Below are positions 44,967 to 55,438 of a stretch of DNA of 64,000 nucleotides, piece after piece; position 1 is the first letter of the stretch; every line of letters begins with the position of its first letter. The stretch is taken from assembly GCA_963751695.1 (NCBI GenBank), contig CAVVVP010000003.1:310001-374000 (forward strand), read 5' to 3'. The translations under genes were made by a program, and so were the position numbers. Below the pieces are notes generated by a model. That model ran no database searches, was not told the origin of the DNA, and saw only the letters and a program-made list of their open reading frames with translations. This DNA comes from SZUA-22 sp963751695. Lineage in GTDB: Bacteria; Bacteroidota; Ignavibacteria; Ignavibacteriales; Melioribacteraceae.

Positions 44967-47582
44967 TTATTTTTTCGCAAATACCAGTTTGTGTTCATCT
45001 TCTTCAACCATAACTGTATCTCCAGCAGAGAAAGCTCCCATGAGGATTTCCGTAGAAAGCGGATTAATTATATACTTCTGAATCATTCTCTTCAATGGTC
45101 TTGCTCCATAAGAAACATCATAACCAGCTCTCATAATAAAATCTTTTGCAGACTCTGCTACTTCTAAGTTGATTTCTTTTTCTCCAAGGAGTTTTTCAAC
45201 GTTCTTCAGCTGGATATCAATTATATTTCTGATTTCTTTATGAAGTAATGGTTTAAAAAGAACAATTTCATCAATCCTATTCAAAAATTCTGGACGAATA
45301 GTTTTTCTCAATAGATCTGATAATTCAATTCTTAATTCTCCCATGATGGAATTAAAATTTTCTTCATTAATTATCTCCATTTTCTCTTGGATCATTCCAG
45401 CACCAATATTTGATGTCATAATAATTATCGTGTTCTTGAAATCAACAGTCCTGCCTTGATTATCAGTCAGTCTTCCGTCATCAAGAACCTGAAGCATAAT
45501 ATTATATACATCGTGATGAGCTTTTTCTATCTCATCCAGCAGAACAACCGAATATGGTCTCCTTCTTACAGCTTCTGTAAGTTGCCCTCCTTCTTCATAT
45601 CCTACGTAACCGGGAGGAGCGCCAATAAGCCTTGAAACCGAATGCTTCTCCATATACTCTGACATATCAATTCTGATCATTGCATGTTCATCGTTAAATA
45701 GAAAATCGGCTAGTGATCTTGCAAGTTCTGTTTTACCTACACCTGTAGTACCAATAAAAATGAATGATCCAATAGGTTTACTGGAATCTTGTAACCCCGC
45801 ACGAGATCGTCGGATTGCATTAGAAACAGCAATAACAGCTTCTTCCTGACCAACTACTCTTTTATGCAGTTCCTCTTCCATTCTAACTAATTTGCTTTTT
45901 TCACTTTCCAGCATTCTGCTTACAGGTATTCCCGTCCATTTTGCCACCACTTCTGCAACATCTTCAGCATCTACTTCTTCTTTTAATAGCCTTGTGTTTT
46001 TCTGAATTCTTGTTAAATCTTCTGTTTCCAACTTCAACTCCTTCTCGAGATTAGTTATCAATCCATATCTTATTTCAGCAACTTTAGCCAAATCTCCTTC
46101 TCGTTCATATTTATCTGCTTCTGATTTCTTGTTTTCAATCTCACCTTTCAAATCACGAATTTTCTGAATTTTTTCTTTTTCCAAAATCCAATGACTTTTA
46201 AGTTTATTTCTCTTTTCTTCAAGGTCTGCAAGTTCTTTCTTTAGATCTTTTAGCCTTTTTGCAGAAGCTTCATCATTCTCTCTATTAAGCGCCTCGCGCT
46301 CAATTTCAAGTTGTTTGATTTTTCTCTCCAACTGATCTAACTCTTCTGGCATGGAATTGATTTCTATCCGGAGCTTTGATGCTGATTCATCAATCAGGTC
46401 AATTGCTTTGTCCGGCAAGAACCGATCAGTTATATACCGATTTGATAGTTGAGCAGCAGCCACGATTGCACCATCAGTAATTCTAACACCGTGGTGAATT
46501 TCGTATCTCTCCTTTAATCCGCGTAAAATTGAAATCGAGTCCTCTTCTGTCGGTTCAACGACTAAAACAGGTTGAAATCTTCGTTCCAAAGCAGCATCTT
46601 TCTCAATATATTTTTTGTACTCATTAAGGGTTGTCGCACCAATTGCGTGAAGTTCTCCTCGAGCTAATGCTGGTTTTAAAATATTTGCAGCATCCATCGC
46701 TCCTTCTGTTTTGCCTGCACCAACTAGTTGATGAATTTCATCAATAAAAAGAATAATCTCCCCTTGTGCGTCTTGAACTTCCTTTATAACAGCCTTTAGT
46801 CTCTCTTCAAACTGACCTCTATACTGTGCGCCGGCCACAAGTGCGCCCATATCAAGTGCTACTATTTTTTTAGTCTGTAAATTCTCAGGTACGTCACCTG
46901 AGACAATTCTATGAGCCAAACCCTCCGCAATTGCTGTTTTACCAACACCTGGTTCGCCGATCAGAACCGGATTGTTCTTTGTCCTTCTTGACAATACCTG
47001 TAAAACTCTTCTAATCTCCTCATCTCTTCCAATTACCGGATCAAGTTTGTTTGTTTTAGCAAGTTCATTTAAGTCTCGTCCATATTTTTTTAAAGACTGA
47101 TAAGTCTCTTCTGGATTTTGTGAAGTAACTCTTTGATTTCCTCTTATATCTTTAAGTGCAGAAAGAATAATATTTCTATTCACTCCTGCTGCATTAAAAA
47201 GTTTTTCAATATCTCCACCAGCTTCTGAAAGTGCGATTAACATGTGTTCGGTTGAAATATATTCATCTTTTAATCCCTTTGCTTCTTTAGCAGATTGATC
47301 AAGAATTTTACCAGTGTTTGTGGATAACTGCTGATTACCAATTCCTGTTCCTGTCACTTTTGGGAATTTCTCTAAGATACCTCCAACTTTAATTTTTAGC
47401 TGATCAACACTTGACCCTATTTTTTGAATAATTGAAACAGCAATGTTGTCTTCATCCTGCAGCATAGCTGCTAATAAATGCTCAGGTTCAACTATTTGAT
47501 TATTATAATTCTGAGCTATTTCTATTGAATTTTGTATTGTTTCCTGTGCTTTTACAGTAAACTTGTTTAAATCTAATGCCAT
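44967..47582 (-). CDS. clpB: ATP-dependent chaperone ClpB
   Basis: A Hsp100 disaggregase of 871 aa, working with DnaK/DnaJ/GrpE. Domain order is the N-terminal Clp domain (1-150), AAA-1 with Walker A GEPGVGKT (209-216), the long coiled-coil middle domain (about 410-530, rich in EK), and AAA-2 with FIGTTGVGKTELARS. It lacks the IGF loop of ClpP partners. AAGGAG precedes the ATG. It diverges from the GHL10-type hydrolase gene across 91 bp; no obvious CIRCE element was seen. Confidence 0.97.
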   Translation of the reverse strand: MALDLNKFTVKAQETIQNSIEIAQNYNNQIVEPEHLLAAMLQDEDNIAVSIIQKIGSSVDQLKIKVGGILEKFPKVTGTGIGNQQLSTNTGKILDQSAKEAKGLKDEYISTEHMLIALSEAGGDIEKLFNAAGVNRNIILSALKDIRGNQRVTSQNPEETYQSLKKYGRDLNELAKTNKLDPVIGRDEEIRRVLQVLSRRTKNNPVLIGEPGVGKTAIAEGLAHRIVSGDVPENLQTKKIVALDMGALVAGAQYRGQFEERLKAVIKEVQDAQGEIILFIDEIHQLVGAGKTEGAMDAANILKPALARGELHAIGATTLNEYKKYIEKDAALERRFQPVLVVEPTEEDSISILRGLKERYEIHHGVRITDGAIVAAAQLSNRYITDRFLPDKAIDLIDESASKLRIEINSMPEELDQLERKIKQLEIEREALNRENDEASAKRLKDLKKELADLEEKRNKLKSHWILEKEKIQKIRDLKGEIENKKSEADKYEREGDLAKVAEIRYGLITNLEKELKLETEDLTRIQKNTRLLKEEVDAEDVAEVVAKWTGIPVSRMLESEKSKLVRMEEELHKRVVGQEEAVIAVSNAIRRSRAGLQDSSKPIGSFIFIGTTGVGKTELARSLADFLFNDEHAMIRIDMSEYMEKHSVSRLIGAPPGYVGYEEGGQLTEAVRRRPYSVVLLDEIEKAHHDVYNIMLQVLDDGRLTDNQGRTVDFKNTIIIMTSNIGAGMIQEKMEIINEENFNSIMGELRIELSDLLRKTIRPEFLNRIDEIVLFKPLLHKEIRNIIDIQLKNVEKLLGEKEINLEVAESAKDFIMRAGYDVSYGARPLKRMIQKYIINPLSTEILMGAFSAGDTVMVEEDEHKLVFAKK

Positions 47583-47673
47583 AATAATTTATCTCCTTCA
47601 CTTCAAATTTTTTCTTAGTAACTTTCTAATCACTATAATCAAACTAATTCTTAAAAACTTTAAATTATTTAAT

Positions 47674-49167
47674 ATGATGAAAAAAAACTGGATTTGTTTC
47701 ATTTCCATACTGGTTTTTCAACAATTTTTTGCTCAAAATGTTTCACCTAAGTATGAATTTAGGGCTGCATGGATTGCCACAGTAGCTAATATTGATTGGC
47801 CAAGCGGCAATTTTCTGACATCGGACGAACAAAAAGAAGAATTAATTATGATGCTCGATTCCTTAAAAGAAGCTGGAATGAACGCTTTGTTTTTTCAGAT
47901 CAGAACTGAGTGCGACGCATTATATGATTCTTCTATCGAGCCATGGTCGTATTGGCTGACGGGAGAACAAGGAAAGTCTCCTTCTCCTTTTTACGATCCA
48001 CTAAAATTTGCTGTTGCAGAATCTCACAAGAGAGGAATGGAGCTTCATGCATGGTTTAACCCATATCGAGCAGTTAAGGACACTGCTTCATATCAACAGA
48101 GTGAAAATCATATTTCTGTAAAACATCCAGATTGGTTGATTAAATCAGGCAAATATTTAATGCTTGATCCTGGATTACCTGGAGTCCGAGATCATCTTAA
48201 GGCTGTCATGAAAGACGTGTTGGTTAGATACGATATTGATGGAATACACTTCGATGATTATTTCTATCCATACGGACCTAAAATTTCTAATGAGGACTCT
48301 CTTACTTATGCTGAACACAACCGTGGGATTGAAAATGTTGATGATTGGAGACGTGATAATATCAATCTCTTAATGGCAGAGATATACGAAATAATTCAGA
48401 TAAATAAACCAAAAGTTAAATTTGGAATTTCTCCATTCGGTATTGTTCTCAATAAATACGCTGGAACAACCGGTTTTAACTCTTTTAATATCATTTACTG
48501 CGATCCACTCAATTGGTTAGTTAACAGAATTGTTGACTACATTACTCCACAAATTTACTGGGAGATAGGCCATCGCAAAGCAGACTATGCTAAACTTCTC
48601 CCTTGGTGGGCAAATGTTACAACAGAAAGACATCTTTATGTTGGTCATTTTTCAAGCAGAATGGCAGCAAACAATTATAAGGGAAAAAGCTCGGAGATCG
48701 GTGATCAAATAAGGTTGAATAGATTGACTAAGAACGTTTTAGGTTCTGTGTTTTTTAGCGCTAAATCTATCTCCCGCAATTGGAGTGGATTAGCAGATTC
48801 AATGCGAACAGATTATTACCGCAACATATCTTTACCCCCACAGATGCCTTGGCTTGATAACATTTCACCATTACCAGTCGAAAACTTACATAGAATTGAG
48901 ACAGATTCTGGCGTGTTGCTATATTGGAACTTGCCGAATGAAGCAGAGGATGGTGAATTTCCTCATTATTATTTAGTTTACAAATTTAAGGATGAATCGG
49001 ACATCGATCTTACTGATCCCTCCAAAATTATTACAAAGGTTTTAAATAAAAATACCAGCTTCTTTGACCTTATTACTCTGGAGAATGATAGTTCGTATAT
49101 ATATATTGTGACTTCTGTAGATAGACTACATAATGAGAGTCATCCGGCAACAATTAAAATTCCATAA
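47674..49167 (+). CDS. Exported GHL10-type glycosyl hydrolase-like protein
   Basis: A secreted protein of about 497 aa with signal peptide (MMKKNWICFISILVFQQFFAQN). The core matches the DUF187/GHL10 family of glycoside-hydrolase-like TIM barrels: FRAAWIATVANIDWPSG, ALFFQIRTECDALYDSSIEP, GMELHAWFNPYR and DGIHFDDYFYPYG. HFDDYFYP contains acidic residues in the position of the likely catalytic pair. A fibronectin-III-like domain forms the last about 100 residues. Family members act on cell-wall or polysaccharide substrates; the exact one is unknown. Confidence 0.85.
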   Translation: MMKKNWICFISILVFQQFFAQNVSPKYEFRAAWIATVANIDWPSGNFLTSDEQKEELIMMLDSLKEAGMNALFFQIRTECDALYDSSIEPWSYWLTGEQGKSPSPFYDPLKFAVAESHKRGMELHAWFNPYRAVKDTASYQQSENHISVKHPDWLIKSGKYLMLDPGLPGVRDHLKAVMKDVLVRYDIDGIHFDDYFYPYGPKISNEDSLTYAEHNRGIENVDDWRRDNINLLMAEIYEIIQINKPKVKFGISPFGIVLNKYAGTTGFNSFNIIYCDPLNWLVNRIVDYITPQIYWEIGHRKADYAKLLPWWANVTTERHLYVGHFSSRMAANNYKGKSSEIGDQIRLNRLTKNVLGSVFFSAKSISRNWSGLADSMRTDYYRNISLPPQMPWLDNISPLPVENLHRIETDSGVLLYWNLPNEAEDGEFPHYYLVYKFKDESDIDLTDPSKIITKVLNKNTSFFDLITLENDSSYIYIVTSVDRLHNESHPATIKIP

Positions 49168-49170
49168 ATG

Positions 49171-49204
49171 AAACTCCTTGAGAGAGAATGCTCTCAAGGA
49201 GTTT
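49171..49204. terminator. Bidirectional terminator
   Basis: A perfect 14-bp inverted repeat (49171-49184 with 49191-49204) around a 6-nt loop, between the convergent genes ending at 49167 and 49214. Confidence 0.9.
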
Positions 49205-49213
49205 ATATCAAGA

Positions 49214-51964
49214 TTAATCTTTCATTTTAAGATCATCCTCAGTAACAGTTCCTGCAACAATAATAATAGCTCTACCAGGATCAATGTGTTTTTTGATAGC
49301 ACTATTTACATCTTCAAGTGTAATAGCATTTATCATTTCTGGGTACTCATCCATATAGCTTGGCTCGTATCCTCTTTGGGTAATGCCATGTATTCTTGAG
49401 GCCATTCCACTTGTTGTTGAAAGACTTACTTTGTATCCTCCAATAGCTCTTGTTTTAGCAGCTTTTAACTCTTCTTCGGTAACACCTTCATTAACCCATC
49501 TTTTAAATTCACGTTGAGTAGAATTCAATCCTTTTGCCAACAGATCCGGGGAGAATGTGCCTCTTATAGCAAATTGTCCATCTGCAAAGATATCTCCCTG
49601 TAGGAAAGAGTTAATTGCGTAAGTTAATCCTTCATCGTCTCTAATAATAGACATGAGGCGTGCTGAAAACCCTCCCATTCCGAATATACTGTTGCCAATA
49701 CTTAATGCTAAGTAGTCCTCATCTGTTCTCCTCAGACCAGTTGTTAAAGCGATCTGCAGAGTTGCACTGGTTTTCTCTTCCATATCAACTATAACAGTTT
49801 CTCCAACTGTAACTTGTTCTGCTTTCTCAACATTAACATACTCAACTCCACCGCTCCAACCACTAAAAGCATTCTCCACATATTTATTTACTGAGCTATG
49901 GTCAAGATCACCAACAACAACAAAAATCATTGATTTTGGGCCGTAATATTTAGCATAGAATTTTTTCACTTCATCTATGGTGGCTTTTTCAACATCTGCG
50001 ACTAATTTTTGAACAGAAGTTCCATGGTTTGGATGACCTTTTGGAAACAGCATACTATCAGCTGTTTCTGAAGACCTAATGTTTGTGTCTTCTAATAATC
50101 TTTTCAAGCCACCCATTCTTTGTACTTTAAGTTTCTCAAATTCTTCACTATCAAATGCAGGAAACCTAAGTTGTTCTGCCAACAAACCAACAACCACATT
50201 AACATCTTTGGATAAACATTTACCGATAAATGTTAAGTTGTGGGTGTCAACTGAAAAAGAAAGTTCTGCTCCAAGATTTTCAAGTTTTTCTGCAAGCATA
50301 AATTTATCATTCTTTTCTGTGCCTTTATCTAGCATGTTGCCTGTTAGATCAGCAATCATTGAATTTTCTTCAGGTGAGAGAAAGTCACCCGCAGCAAAAC
50401 TTCCTCTGAATGTAACTACATCTTTCACGCCAGTTTTGGCTGTAAGAACCATTATACCATTTATCTTGTTAGATTCAATATTCTCGGAAATATTTGTTGG
50501 TTGTATTGGTTTTGGATCAATCATTGAAGTATTTAAAATTTCAATATTATTTTCGATTTCCTTATAGAACGCTTTTGTTTGACCTTCATACCAAGAGGAT
50601 GGTTTCAGTTCATCTTGATCTCCTCCTTCAGTTTTGGGTATGAAATAACCAACAGTTCTTTGCGATTCATCAAAATATTTTTCTACAACTCTCTTTATAT
50701 CAGCAGTAGTAACTTTTTTCAGGTTATCTAAGTAATCAACATAGAAAGTCCAGTCTCCTTTAGCTATGGCTTCATTCAACTGACTTGCTATCGAGAAAGA
50801 ACCGTCTCTTTCGTAGGCTGTTTCAGCAGTAATTTGGTTGATTACTCTTTTCAATTCATCTTCTGTCACTCCATCGGATTTAATCTTCTCTATCTCCTGA
50901 AGTACTATCTCTTCAACTTCTTTGTGGGTTGCTCCTGGCGCTAAGAAAACATAAGGCGTAAATAATGATGCATCATGGAAAGGAACATAGAAATTAAATA
51001 TGTCCACCGCTTTGTTTTGGTCAACTAATGCTTTATAGAATCTGCTTGATTTTCCATTTGCTAAAATGTAGTCCAAAAGCACAAGAGGATATGTGTCCTC
51101 ATTAAGACCTTCAGGAACTTTTTGTGCTATACCGACAACCCCTAATTGACCTGAACGATGTACTTCTACTCTTCTGATTCCCTGCTGTTCAGGTTCGGTT
51201 GTATAAAGATTGGGAATTTCTTTAGGGGATGATGAAATTTGTCCATAATATTTTTTTATCAATTCAAGTGCATTATTCGTATCAAAATCGCCAATTACTG
51301 TTACTGTCGCATTATTTGGCCAATAGAATGTATCATAGAATTCTCGTAATTTTTCAATTGGTACCCCTTCAATATCAGATTTCCATCCAATTGTTGAATG
51401 ATGGTAAGGATGAGCTTGAAAAGCTGCGGCCCAAATTGCTAGATTCAATGCCTGGAATGGGGAATTTTCTCCTCTTTCAAATTCATTTCTTACTACAGTC
51501 ATTTCTGCATCCCTATCTTCAGCTTTAAGCCAAAGATTTCTCATTCGATCTGATTCAAGTTCAATAGTTAATTCAAGATAATCGCTAGGTATTGATTCGT
51601 AATAATTAGTTCTGTCGAGCCAAGTTGTAGCATTCATTCGCGCGCCAATGTTTCCAAGTGCTGCGTCAATATGTCCACCATTCTCCTTGTTAAATTTATC
51701 TGTTCCTTTGAACATTAAATGTTCTAAGATGTGAGTGGCTCCAGTAGTTCCTGTAACTTCGTTTCTTGAACCTACTCTGTATGTAACCATAAAAGTAAGT
51801 ACGGGTGCTGAGTGCTCTTCCATTAGCAAAATAGATAGCCCATTACTATCAAGTTTGTATTCTGTAATTCCGCCCTTAGACTTAACTTCTGTAAATCCTT
51901 CAGGAATTGGTGATGCCATTAGAGATATGGAAACTAAAAACAGCAAAATAAGTGTTTTTTTCAT
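49214..51964 (-). CDS. M16-family metallopeptidase, double-domain
   Basis: A 916-aa exported zinc peptidase of the pitrilysin/PqqL type. It has a signal peptide (MKKTLILLFLVSISLMAS). The inverted zinc motif HILEH (78-82) and the downstream NEFERGEN region provide the zinc site of the first M16 unit. Two inactive-type or partner units follow, including NSIFGMGGFSARLMSIIRD in the C-terminal half. A single long chain with both halves forms the clam-shell enzyme. It may degrade peptides in the periplasm. It is monocistronic. Confidence 0.9.
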   Translation of the reverse strand: MKKTLILLFLVSISLMASPIPEGFTEVKSKGGITEYKLDSNGLSILLMEEHSAPVLTFMVTYRVGSRNEVTGTTGATHILEHLMFKGTDKFNKENGGHIDAALGNIGARMNATTWLDRTNYYESIPSDYLELTIELESDRMRNLWLKAEDRDAEMTVVRNEFERGENSPFQALNLAIWAAAFQAHPYHHSTIGWKSDIEGVPIEKLREFYDTFYWPNNATVTVIGDFDTNNALELIKKYYGQISSSPKEIPNLYTTEPEQQGIRRVEVHRSGQLGVVGIAQKVPEGLNEDTYPLVLLDYILANGKSSRFYKALVDQNKAVDIFNFYVPFHDASLFTPYVFLAPGATHKEVEEIVLQEIEKIKSDGVTEDELKRVINQITAETAYERDGSFSIASQLNEAIAKGDWTFYVDYLDNLKKVTTADIKRVVEKYFDESQRTVGYFIPKTEGGDQDELKPSSWYEGQTKAFYKEIENNIEILNTSMIDPKPIQPTNISENIESNKINGIMVLTAKTGVKDVVTFRGSFAAGDFLSPEENSMIADLTGNMLDKGTEKNDKFMLAEKLENLGAELSFSVDTHNLTFIGKCLSKDVNVVVGLLAEQLRFPAFDSEEFEKLKVQRMGGLKRLLEDTNIRSSETADSMLFPKGHPNHGTSVQKLVADVEKATIDEVKKFYAKYYGPKSMIFVVVGDLDHSSVNKYVENAFSGWSGGVEYVNVEKAEQVTVGETVIVDMEEKTSATLQIALTTGLRRTDEDYLALSIGNSIFGMGGFSARLMSIIRDDEGLTYAINSFLQGDIFADGQFAIRGTFSPDLLAKGLNSTQREFKRWVNEGVTEEELKAAKTRAIGGYKVSLSTTSGMASRIHGITQRGYEPSYMDEYPEMINAITLEDVNSAIKKHIDPGRAIIIVAGTVTEDDLKMKD

Positions 51965-52031
51965 GGATATTTCCTCCTAATTTTTAAAAGAATCGCTTCT
52001 ATTTAGATGTTCAAGATAATTTGTGGTTTCA

Positions 52032-52967
52032 TTAATTTTTTGAAAGTATTTTGATAATTTTTTCTTTCATTCCCTTGTTGCCCTGAATACCTCCTGAGTG
52101 AATAGCAACAATGTTTGCTTCATCATTGAAATATTCCTTTTTTATTAGATCCGCAATTCCAAACATCATTTTATTTGTGTAAATATAATCTAGACTAAAA
52201 CCATTAAGCTTTTCAAAATCAATTGTGAATTCAATCAATTCTTTAGATAATTTTGCAAAACCCTCAAAGTGATATTCAGTATTTAACTCCCAATTTGAAT
52301 AATGTTTTCCACTATATGCAAATACAAGATCTGAAATTACATTTTCAAGGAATTCTCCTCCCTTTAGTGCTGGGAATGCTATTGCCTGTTTATTTCCCTT
52401 TAAGCCACAGACGATTCCAGCAAATGTACCACCGCTACCAGAAGACGAGCAGATATAATCGTAATCAATATCTATTTGATTTATAGTCTCTGAACATCCT
52501 TTTACGGCTAGTTCGTTTGTTCCACCAACAGGAAGGATATAAACACCACCAAATTTCTGTTTGATTAAATCCAAGAAGTCATTGGAATCTCTTTCCCTAA
52601 AGCTTGAGCGATCGATATAATGAAGTTTCATTCCGCAGTTGATGGCTGATTGAAGTGTAGGGTTAAGAGGCAAATGCTCTTCACCTCTAATTAAACCAAT
52701 AGTTTTAAAATCGAACATTTTTCCAGCTTCAGCAGTTGCATGGATATGATTTGAATACGCCCCGCCAAAGGTTAGCAATGTATCAATATTTTGTCTTTTC
52801 ATTTCTGCAATATTGTGCTTCATCTTAAACCACTTATTGCCAGAGATGGTATGGTGAACTAAATCGATCCTTTTAATAAAAACATTTACGCTGGCATTAA
52901 CCCCGGGTAGCTGAACTTTTTCAACTATAGCTGCAGATTCATCTATGTGCTCATGAAACCTAAACAT
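52032..52967 (-). CDS. PLP-dependent ACC deaminase/D-cysteine desulfhydrase family
   Basis: A 311-aa fold-type II PLP enzyme. Lys45 in SGNKWFK is the likely Schiff-base residue; FGGAYSNHIHATAEAG and CSSSGSGGTFAGIVCGLKG hold the cofactor phosphate and substrate. Homologues either deaminate 1-aminocyclopropane-1-carboxylate or desulfurate D-cysteine, and many have D-cysteine activity; the sequence alone does not decide. It is monocistronic with ATG start. Confidence 0.88.
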   Translation of the reverse strand: MFRFHEHIDESAAIVEKVQLPGVNASVNVFIKRIDLVHHTISGNKWFKMKHNIAEMKRQNIDTLLTFGGAYSNHIHATAEAGKMFDFKTIGLIRGEEHLPLNPTLQSAINCGMKLHYIDRSSFRERDSNDFLDLIKQKFGGVYILPVGGTNELAVKGCSETINQIDIDYDYICSSSGSGGTFAGIVCGLKGNKQAIAFPALKGGEFLENVISDLVFAYSGKHYSNWELNTEYHFEGFAKLSKELIEFTIDFEKLNGFSLDYIYTNKMMFGIADLIKKEYFNDEANIVAIHSGGIQGNKGMKEKIIKILSKN

Positions 52968-53052
52968 ATTTGGCTTTTTGATGTTCTAAAAACATCTATT
53001 TGAAAAAATATTTAAATTGAAAATATATATTAAAGAATTTTTAGGAGCGAAA

Positions 53053-53535
53053 ATGATTAATCTTCTATTTGTTTGCATGGGTAACATATGCCGCTCCCCA
53101 TCTGCGGAAGCTGTTATGAAATCACTGATTGAGCAGAACGGACTTTCTGATAAAATACATTGCGACTCTGCCGGTACAATTTCATATCACGTTGGTGAGT
53201 CGTCAGATACTAGAATGATACAGCATGCTTCGAAGCGTGGATATGATCTTAACAGCATCGCACGTCATCTCCAGCGTTTTGATCTTGAATACTTCGACTA
53301 TATCCTAACAATGGATGACGAAAATTATGAGAATGTCGTTTCCTTAGATACAGAAGAAAAATACACGCATAAAATTTTTAAAATAACCAAGTTCTGCACG
53401 AATTATAATACTGCTGAGGTTCCCGATCCATACTACGGCGGTCCGAAGGGATTTGAATATGTTCTTGACCTTCTTGAAGATGCTTGTAATGGCTTCCTCG
53501 ATCACATTTTAAATGAGCACCAACAATTAAAGTGA
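53053..53535 (+). CDS. Low-molecular-weight protein tyrosine phosphatase
   Basis: A 160-aa phosphatase with the P-loop VCMGNICRSP (Cys8, Arg14) and the C-terminal general-acid motif VPDPYYGG. The frame is open further upstream, but TTAGGAGCG just before ATG 53053 fixes the start. Such enzymes act on phosphotyrosine or arginine phosphate. The stop codon overlaps the GTG start of the next gene, a fructosamine kinase, so they are coupled. Confidence 0.92.
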   Translation: MINLLFVCMGNICRSPSAEAVMKSLIEQNGLSDKIHCDSAGTISYHVGESSDTRMIQHASKRGYDLNSIARHLQRFDLEYFDYILTMDDENYENVVSLDTEEKYTHKIFKITKFCTNYNTAEVPDPYYGGPKGFEYVLDLLEDACNGFLDHILNEHQQLK

Positions 53536-54380
53536 ATCTGGCTCATAAAATAGAAGAGAGTATTTCAGAAAAGATAATTTCTTCTTCGTCGTTAGGCGGA
53601 GGTTGTATTGCAAATGCATCTTTAATAAAAACCGAAGAGGGCAACAAGTATTTTACTAAATCTTATGGCAACAACTCCCACATTCTACGAAATGAGGCTA
53701 ATGGATTAAAGGAACTTGCAAAACCAAATGCAATCCGAATTCCCAAAGTGATTGTTCTCGATGATGAATTTTTAATTCTTGAATACATTGAGCAAGGAAG
53801 AAAAACAAGTAATTTTTCTTCTGATTTTGGGCGCCAATATGCTCAAATGCACAAGTACAAAAGTGACAAATTTGGTTACTTCGAAAACAACTTTATTGGC
53901 TCAACTCCCCAAATAAATTTACCTCAGAGTGATAATTGGGTTGAATTTTTCTGGCAGAACCGTCTTCTCTACCAATTTAATTTAGCTGAACAAAATCATT
54001 ACATCGATAATTCATTTAGAGGATTTTTTATAAAATTGGAAAGTACATTTCCCTCTATTATTGAAGGAACAGAAGAGGAGCCAGCGTTATTGCATGGTGA
54101 CCTATGGGGAGGAAATTACATGGTCGATAATACCGGCTCTGCTGTTTTAATTGATCCCGCTGTATATTATGGTCACCGAGAAGCTGATCTTGCGATGACC
54201 AGAATGTTTGGGGGATTTGATTCTGAGTTTTACAGATCTTACAACGAAGAGTACCCTTTAATTGAGGATTGGAAATATCGAATTGATATTTATATGTTAT
54301 ACCATGTGATGAACCATCTTAATCTTTTTGGTACCGGGTCTTATTCTCAAGCTGTTTCGATAATCAAGAAATATATTTAG
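53532..54380 (+). CDS. Fructosamine kinase family protein
   Basis: A 282-aa kinase of the FN3K/ketosamine-3-kinase family, which phosphorylates sugar-amine adducts on proteins so they detach. LHGDLWGGNYMVD is the catalytic HGDLWxGN loop and VLIDPAVYYGHREADLAM is the metal-binding DPA motif. The N-terminal SSSSLGGGCIANASLIKT is the nucleotide loop. It starts at a GTG overlapping the LMW-PTP stop (GTGA). The two enzymes together suggest a glycation repair or phosphate-handling unit. It converges with the Nudix gene by a 4-bp overlap. Confidence 0.9.
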   Translation: MNLAHKIEESISEKIISSSSLGGGCIANASLIKTEEGNKYFTKSYGNNSHILRNEANGLKELAKPNAIRIPKVIVLDDEFLILEYIEQGRKTSNFSSDFGRQYAQMHKYKSDKFGYFENNFIGSTPQINLPQSDNWVEFFWQNRLLYQFNLAEQNHYIDNSFRGFFIKLESTFPSIIEGTEEEPALLHGDLWGGNYMVDNTGSAVLIDPAVYYGHREADLAMTRMFGGFDSEFYRSYNEEYPLIEDWKYRIDIYMLYHVMNHLNLFGTGSYSQAVSIIKKYI

Positions 54381-55018
54381 AGCTTTATCAATTTTATAAT
54401 CTCATAAACCAATCTTGCTGTAATTCCCCAAATTACTTCCCCATTTGTTTTATAAACCAAAACATCTCTTGAGTTTTCAGAATATGATTTTTCTTGACTA
54501 TTTGTAGGAATCAGCGATTCTTCTTCTCCAGCTTCATTGAACATTTTATAATTTATTTTTGAGAGGACCTTATATATCATCGGATTGTTCTGCTCAAAAT
54601 AGCTGACCGGTACGGAAAAAACTCTTTCAACTTCTGTTTTGTCAACTATACATTCATTAAGATCATCAATACCAATTTCCGCTAAGACAGGTTCAACAGT
54701 AATTCCTCTCGGACCAATTAAAGTATCCAATCTTCCAATAATAGATATTTTCTGCCTATGAATTCCAATTTCTTCTTCTGTTTCACGAATTGCAGTTTCT
54801 ATAGTTGTTTTATCAGAATCCTCAATTTGTCCTCCTGGAAAACAAATTTCTCCCCCTTGTCTAATATTTGCAGCTCTTTTTTCAAATAGGAGGTGATATT
54901 CACCTTTGTGATAAAAAAGTGGGATTAAAACAGCTGAATTGAAATATTCATTTTTTCCAAGAATCCCTGGGTTTTCTGGAATATTAGAGATAAGTCTACT
55001 CAAATGTTCTGATTTCAT
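54377..55018 (-). CDS. Nudix hydrolase (CoA pyrophosphatase-like)
   Basis: A 213-aa Nudix enzyme cleaving nucleoside diphosphate-X compounds. The Nudix box GGQIEDSDKTTIETAIRETEE..IG is in the middle, with FPGGQIEDSDKTTIETA preceding REXXEE; upstream LLFEKRAANIRQGGEICFPGG fits the NUDT7/CoA diphosphatase group (UPF0035-like LLTxRs). Length is typical. It converges with the fructosamine kinase gene. Confidence 0.85.
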   Translation of the reverse strand: MKSEHLSRLISNIPENPGILGKNEYFNSAVLIPLFYHKGEYHLLFEKRAANIRQGGEICFPGGQIEDSDKTTIETAIRETEEEIGIHRQKISIIGRLDTLIGPRGITVEPVLAEIGIDDLNECIVDKTEVERVFSVPVSYFEQNNPMIYKVLSKINYKMFNEAGEEESLIPTNSQEKSYSENSRDVLVYKTNGEVIWGITARLVYEIIKLIKL

Positions 55019-55066
55019 TTGAATAAGATACTTAAAAATGAGCTTTCATTTTGAAAAATGGGGATT

Positions 55067-55438
55067 TTAATTATTAGAGTACATATTTTTTTCGCCAAAT
55101 TGCTTGAAAAGATTACGAATTGGAACAACCAATTTTTCTGCATCTTTAAGACTATAAGACTTTAGTTCATCTATCTCATAAGTTATGGCAAAAGAATGAA
55201 TAGATTTTTGAATAATTTCAGCTATGTTGCTGTCATCAACATAAATTTCGGCAGGAAGTGAGAAAATAAGGTCAAAAGCTGCTGTTTCGATTAAATTAGC
55301 AAATTCTTTCTCGTTTAAATCTTGCAAACTATAATGTGAGGGAATCAAATTAGCATGTTGGAGGGATTCTAACTCTATTATCATTTTCTCTTTTAGTAAA
55401 AGAACAGCTGCGCTTGTCGGAATTTTTATTTCTATCAT
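55067..55438 (-). CDS. Hypothetical protein
   Basis: A 123-aa cytoplasmic protein I do not recognise. It is acidic, mostly helical with short strands, and has no signal peptide, cysteine pair or repeated motif. It begins MIEIKIPTSAAVLLLKEKMI and ends in a polar tail. It lies 48 bp upstream of the Nudix gene in the same orientation, so co-transcription is possible. No function is proposed. Confidence 0.5.
   Translation of the reverse strand: MIEIKIPTSAAVLLLKEKMIIELESLQHANLIPSHYSLQDLNEKEFANLIETAAFDLIFSLPAEIYVDDSNIAEIIQKSIHSFAITYEIDELKSYSLKDAEKLVVPIRNLFKQFGEKNMYSNN

Noticed and set aside
50079..50567. 162-codon ORF antisense to the M16 peptidase gene
   Set aside because: It lies fully within a well-supported gene on the other strand; composition is a shadow of that gene's codons.
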